Source: JBBQWR01 sp038210495
Lineage (GTDB): Bacteria; Planctomycetota; Planctomycetia; Pirellulales; DATAWG01
Reading direction: 5' to 3'
Assembly (NCBI GenBank): GCA_038210495.1
Contig: JBBQWR010000003.1
Location: 102,112-166,111, forward strand
DNA: 64,000 bases
Shown: positions 60,907 to 64,000 of the stretch, in pieces
How positions within the stretch are numbered: the stretch's first letter is position 1
Layout: each line of letters starts with the position of its first letter
Made by a program: the position numbers and the translations under genes
The notes under the pieces: model-generated
Databases searched by the model: none
Seen by the model: only the letters and a program-made list of their open reading frames with translations
What the model was told of the DNA's origin: nothing

Positions 60907-61890
60907 CAAACTGCCGTCGGAATCCCAAATGTCTAATGACGAATGTCTAATCGATGACGAATGCCGAAGCACGAGTGACGAAGGATTGAAATCGGGTCGG
61001 TCGGCTCGTTCATGTCTTCTCGTTTTCTCGACAACGCGACCAGACTCCCCTCAGCCTCCCGCAAGCTTTCGTCATTCGTCATTTAAGAATTAGTCATTGA
61101 TTAGACATTGGGTATTTCGTCATTCGTCAGTTTCACAACTGTCCTTCTTGCCTGCGCGCCCTACCATCGATATAGGCGATCGGTTGTCGAATCTGCCGGC
61201 GGAAAATACTGAGCGGACTTGGGCGTGACGTCAAACTGCCCAAAAATTGGCCTCGTAAGCGGCATAAGCGGTCGTTTCGGCCGTGCCGGTAGGGGCTCTC
61301 CGACCGGTTCGAGCGTTACGATTGGCGAAACTTTCTAAAGTCAACCGGCTACTCGACTCGAAACTAATCTTCGGAAGGTTTGTTTTTCGACGCAGCAGTG
61401 GCGCCCGGTTCCGCCCGGTGTGCCACTGATCCGCCGGAACGACAGACTGCAGGGGGGACCTGCCACAAGAGGCCATGCCTTGAACGTAGCGCCAGCGCAT
61501 CCGTGCGCCGGGGCTGCATCTCGTTGCCTTTCCCCGCGCTGCAAGCGTCCAGAGCCGCATTTGTTGAAGCGGGGCGCGCATCCGTGTTGCAATGGTCGAA
61601 CGACAAGTTCTCCATTTTACGGAATTTCGCCCATCTTCAGTCGTGCGGCTGCCGATGACTCTATTGAGGCGCCGGACAGAGGGAACTGAACCACCGCCCA
61701 AAAGAAGCCAATACCGTTTAACGTCCCGATCCAGATGTTAGTGGAATGCCGGTCACCCCACAGCCGGCGAAGAAGGATCTGACAACAGAAGTCGGTTCCA
61801 CTGACATGGGGCATAAATGCTGGCGCCGGAACGTCGTTCCGACCGCACAGCGAACTTCCCAAAACAAGCGAAGAGTATGGAGAGCCTGAG
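60907..61890. other. Long intergenic region with inverted repeat family K
   Basis: No gene is supported in 984 bases. 60928-61131 holds an imperfect inverted repeat: AAATGTCTAATGACGAATG on the left and GATTAGACATTGGG, TTCGTCATTCGTCA on the right, around a GC-rich centre. The remaining 750 bases (61132-61890) show open frames on both strands without recognisable products, ribosome-binding sites or clear repeats. Confidence 0.55.
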
Positions 61891-62463
61891 ATGAAGGTCT
61901 TCACCACCGGACAGGTCGCCAAGATCTGTAAAGTAGCCCCGCGCACTGTTAGCAAATGGTTCGATTCCGGCCGCCTTCGCGGATACCGGATCCCCGGCTC
62001 GCAAGACCGGCGGATTCCCCGCGAATATCTCATCAAGTTCCTCAAAGAGCATGGAATGCCCTTGGGCGATCTTGAAGACGAAGCAATGGCCAAGGTGTTG
62101 GTTGTCGGTCAGGATCAGGTCCTAATGGAAAACCTCAAACGCCAGCTTCCCGTGGAACGCTCGTTCAAAATCGCTGTTGCTGCCAGCGGCTTTGAAGCCG
62201 GCATTCAAGCCGAGAGCTTCCATCCGGATTGCATCATCGTTGACTTCTCGATCGGCAGGGTGGAATCGCTGCAGATTTGCCAAAATCTGCGCCGCAATCC
62301 CGAGTATGCCGAAACGATCTTGATCGCCTTGTTGCCTGACGACGGCAGCTCGACGAGCTTCGATCGCTCGACGATCAACGAGACGTTCAAGAAGCCGTTC
62401 GACGTGGCCCTGTTGGCCGAACGTCTGCGGACCTTGATCGGCGCACGCAAAGAGCTGGTCTAA
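61891..62463 (+). CDS. HTH (excisionase/MerR-like) regulator fused to a degenerate receiver
   Basis: This 190-residue protein has an N-terminal DNA-binding domain (residues 4-51, FTTGQVAKICKVAPRTVSKW, then RRIPREYLIKFL). A receiver-like domain (about 67-185) follows. The receiver keeps a candidate phosphoacceptor Asp118 (IIVDFS) and a Lys in FKKPFD, but the acidic pair after the first strand is VVGQD instead of a DD/ED type, so phosphorylation is doubtful. It is a possible atypical regulator. It ends before a two-tier hairpin terminator (62520-62580). No kinase is adjacent. Confidence 0.8.
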   Translation: MKVFTTGQVAKICKVAPRTVSKWFDSGRLRGYRIPGSQDRRIPREYLIKFLKEHGMPLGDLEDEAMAKVLVVGQDQVLMENLKRQLPVERSFKIAVAASGFEAGIQAESFHPDCIIVDFSIGRVESLQICQNLRRNPEYAETILIALLPDDGSSTSFDRSTINETFKKPFDVALLAERLRTLIGARKELV

Positions 62464-62519
62464 ACCTGATTGGCTGCTCGGCCGTCAAGATTGCGGCCGA
62501 GCGGTCGCGCGTATTGTTC

Positions 62520-62580
62520 GCCGCTCGAAATCAACCCGTCGCGGATGGACCCCCGCGACGGCGATGTTTTTTCGAGCGGC
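62520..62580 (+). terminator. Two-tier hairpin terminator after the HTH-receiver gene
   Basis: Inner stem CCGTCGCGG/CCGCGACGG (62536-62561) is followed by TTTTTT (62567-62572). Outer arms GCCGCTCGAAA/TTTCGAGCGGC (62520-62530 and 62570-62580) enclose it. It lies 57 bases after the stop codon. Confidence 0.65.
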
Positions 62581-62617
62581 CGGCCGCGGCGTTCCCACGC
62601 CCTTGTCGCCGGTCGAC

Positions 62618-62717
62618 GTAGGTCAGGCACTCCGTGCCTGACAGGGCGCACCATCATGGCAAGGGCATCGCGCGAATCACGAGCCAACACTAGGCTGGCA
62701 CGGAGTGCCTGACCTAC
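62618..62717. repeat. Inverted pair of GTCAGGCAC palindromes (family B)
   Basis: GTAGGTCAGGCACTCCGTGC (62618) and GGCACGGAGTGCCTGACCTA (62697) face each other across about 47 bases. Each arm is itself a palindrome. It lies in the 345-base gap before moaC, which otherwise holds no gene. Confidence 0.75.
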
Positions 62718-62808
62718 GTGCAAAGGCCGCCCGACCGACGTCGGATTGCTATACTGTATCTCGCGCCAGGAGATTGCCGCCCGCCTCTTTTTCGCGTGAC
62801 CGATCGCC

Positions 62809-63294
62809 ATGAGCGACTTGAGCCACTTCGACGCCGAAGGCCATAGTCGGATGGTGGATGTGGGGAGCAAACCGGTCACCGAGCGGATGGCGCGGGCGAG
62901 CGGCCTGGTTCGAATGTCGCCGGCGACACTCACTCTGGCTCGAGATCGCCGGCTGGCTAAAGGCGATGTCCTGGAAGTCGCCCGCCTAGCCGGCATCATG
63001 GCCGCCAAACGCACGGCCGAATTGATTCCGCTCTGCCATTCTCTGCCGCTCGACAGCGTGTCGATCGATTTCAGCTTCCCCGACGACGGGACCGTCGCGA
63101 TCGAAGCTGTCGCCCGCGTGTCGGCCCGCACGGGCGTCGAAATGGAAGCCCTAACGGCCGTCAGCGTCGCGGCCCTGACGATCTACGACATGTGCAAAGC
63201 CGTCGATCGGGGCATGACGATCGGTGGGATCCAGCTCGAAGAGAAGACCGGCGGTCGCAGCGGGCGATGGCGCCGAACCCCTGCGGAACTCTGA
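62809..63294 (+). CDS. moaC: Cyclic pyranopterin monophosphate synthase
   Basis: This 161-residue enzyme is of molybdenum-cofactor synthesis. Marks are MVDVGSKPVTERMA, AAKRTAELIPLCHSLPLDSV and GVEMEALTAVSVAALTIYDM, then CKAVDRGM. These include the Lys, His and Asp residues used to convert the MoaA product into cyclic pyranopterin phosphate. Length and motif order are standard. It stands without other moa genes. A weak ribosome-binding site (GATCGCC) precedes the ATG. Confidence 0.95.
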   Translation: MSDLSHFDAEGHSRMVDVGSKPVTERMARASGLVRMSPATLTLARDRRLAKGDVLEVARLAGIMAAKRTAELIPLCHSLPLDSVSIDFSFPDDGTVAIEAVARVSARTGVEMEALTAVSVAALTIYDMCKAVDRGMTIGGIQLEEKTGGRSGRWRRTPAEL

Positions 63295-63366
63295 TATGCG
63301 CTTTGCGGAATAGGATCCCGCCAGCCGCGAATTTTCTGTTACGTGGCGAAGTAAGGGAGGGGAAAC

Positions 63367-63516
63367 ATGATTGAAACGATCGACGCAATTTACGACGGGG
63401 CGGTTCTACGGCCGGAGAACGCTCTCGATTTGCAGCCAAACACCCGTGTGCGCATCACCCTCGAAGTTGTTGGTCAGGGCTCGGCGGCAAGGTCGCGGTG
63501 GAAGAAGGCGAAGTGA
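63367..63516 (+). CDS. AF2212-like (DUF104) antitoxin, orphan
   Basis: This 49-residue protein begins METIDAIYDGAVLRPENALD-like (MIETIDAIYDG, VLRPENALDL) and continues NTRVRITLEV, the pattern of the AF2212-type antitoxin family usually paired with a PIN-domain RNase toxin. AAGGGAGGGG precedes ATG 63367. No PIN gene follows: the next 30 bases hold nothing and then a hicB gene lies on the other strand. A solitary antitoxin. Confidence 0.75.
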   Translation: MIETIDAIYDGAVLRPENALDLQPNTRVRITLEVVGQGSAARSRWKKAK

Positions 63517-63545
63517 CGTACGGAGCGGGGCGCTTCAGCACATCG

Positions 63546-63758
63546 TTAGGCATTTACTTCGACGTAGACCGACTCGCTCGATGGGATGGGGACCGGCTGA
63601 CCTGCCTCCGCCAAGCCCTCCAGATGGAACGCAATCGCTTCCCGCATGAGGGCGATGGTGTCGTCGCGGTTGTCGCCCGCCGCCACACAGCCGTCCAGGT
63701 CGGGGGAATAGGCGGAATAACCCGTGGTTGTCGGCTCTAGTACGATCAGATAGGTCAT
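63546..63758 (-). CDS. HicB-family antitoxin
   Basis: This 70-residue protein has the HicB pattern YSAYSPDLDGCVAAGDNRDD, then ALMREAIAFHLEGLAEAGQP. This is the short form without a C-terminal DNA-binding domain. Normally hicA lies upstream on the same strand; here only the last third of a hicA remains (63776-63874), 17 bases upstream. The antitoxin gene itself looks intact. Confidence 0.82.
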   Translation of the reverse strand: MTYLIVLEPTTTGYSAYSPDLDGCVAAGDNRDDTIALMREAIAFHLEGLAEAGQPVPIPSSESVYVEVNA

Positions 63759-63775
63759 GGCGTGAGCCCAGCTTG

Positions 63776-63874
63776 TCAGAGGATGCTCTTGAGCGTCTTC
63801 GGCGCCAGTACTTTAGGCGGATGCCCCACCCCAGTCACCAAGCCCGGCTTGGTCGGATGCTCAGGGCGAACGCA
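63776..63874 (-). pseudogene. Truncated hicA toxin remnant
   Basis: On the minus strand 33 codons read as HPTKPGLVTG, HPPKVLAPKTLKSIL and a stop, the C-terminal part of HicA toxins (small dsRBD-like RNases). An in-frame stop lies just upstream at 63875, and no start codon or GSHR-type catalytic His region is present. The order hicA-hicB and the 17-base spacing fit a normal locus that has lost its toxin. Confidence 0.6.
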
Positions 63875-64000
63875 TCACAGCCTATACAAATTATCACCAT
63901 GTACACTGGTTTGGGCAAGGCTGACAGCGAAGGATGGATTTCGGGGCGACAATTGTTGTCGCCTGACGGAACGAATCCTTTGGTTCATGGAGGTTGGTCA
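63875..64000. other. End of window, no gene seen
   Basis: A GGCGACAA-TTG-TTGTCGCC hairpin (63946-63964) lies here. No coding signal is recognised before the window ends. Confidence 0.4.

Noticed and set aside
61231..61701. 156-codon minus-strand frame in the gap before the HTH-receiver gene
   Set aside because: No ribosome-binding site, no recognisable family, and Arg/Ser-rich composition typical of non-coding GC-rich DNA.
62460..63131. 223-codon minus-strand frame across the family B repeats and moaC
   Set aside because: It is antisense to moaC and consists partly of repeat sequence.
63946..63964. Hairpin GGCGACAA-TTG-TTGTCGCC as an att or operator site
   Set aside because: It is a simple eight-base stem near the window edge with no second copy or neighbouring integrase; too little to call.

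Overview
The window reads as a GC-rich chromosomal segment of a planctomycete, probably near Pirellulales. The evidence is a DUF1559 prepilin-like protein, a PEP-CTERM protein, secreted squalene-cyclase-like and YiiX-like proteins, many conserved-looking proteins of unknown function, and housekeeping genes dispersed among unrelated neighbours. No rRNA, phage, transposase or CRISPR array is visible. Three tRNAs are present: Val-CAC, Gly-GCC and Ala-GGC.

Layout. 0-10 kb: a prenyltransferase-repeat protein, two TatA paralogs, tRNA-Val, a PEP-CTERM protein, an isopropylmalate-dehydrogenase-type enzyme, a secreted nuclease-like protein, zinc-ribbon, HNH and 7Fe ferredoxin genes, an ECF-like sigma factor, lexA and a 40-residue zinc-ribbon gene. 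10-20 kb: a secreted protein, then a probable four-gene operon (ABC ATPase, double-FtsX permease, secreted protein, HHxxxDG condensation-type enzyme). 20-30 kb: a YiiX-like hydrolase, tRNA-Gly, tig-clpP-clpP (folding and proteolysis), a lipoprotein, an orphan hicB and gap. 30-40 kb: tex, a LOG-family protein, a DUF1801/ArsR/SRPBCC cluster, a broken GxxExxY gene, folC and a flippase-like protein. 40-50 kb: tRNA-Ala, an MFS transporter, membrane proteins, a PMT-type glycosyltransferase and DUF1559. 50-64 kb: a histidine kinase plus sigma-54 activator pair, a cluster of tiny proteins, a Tat-type lipoprotein, smc, a HTH/pseudo-receiver regulator, moaC and antitoxin relics.

The most unusual property is the density of short palindromic or inverted repeats of about ten families. 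They fill most long intergenic gaps and also enter genes. They encode the last residues and stop codons of at least four proteins (prenyltransferase-like, MFS, flippase-like, histidine kinase). They supply an internal segment of tex and of the glycosyltransferase, and abut the start codon of smc. A second theme is decay of toxin-antitoxin loci: a frameshifted ParD-like gene, two HicB genes (one beside a hicA remnant) and an AF2212-like antitoxin with no toxin.

Starts were chosen mainly from ribosome-binding sites seen by eye, and functions come from motif recognition without database searches. Repeat boundaries are approximate.
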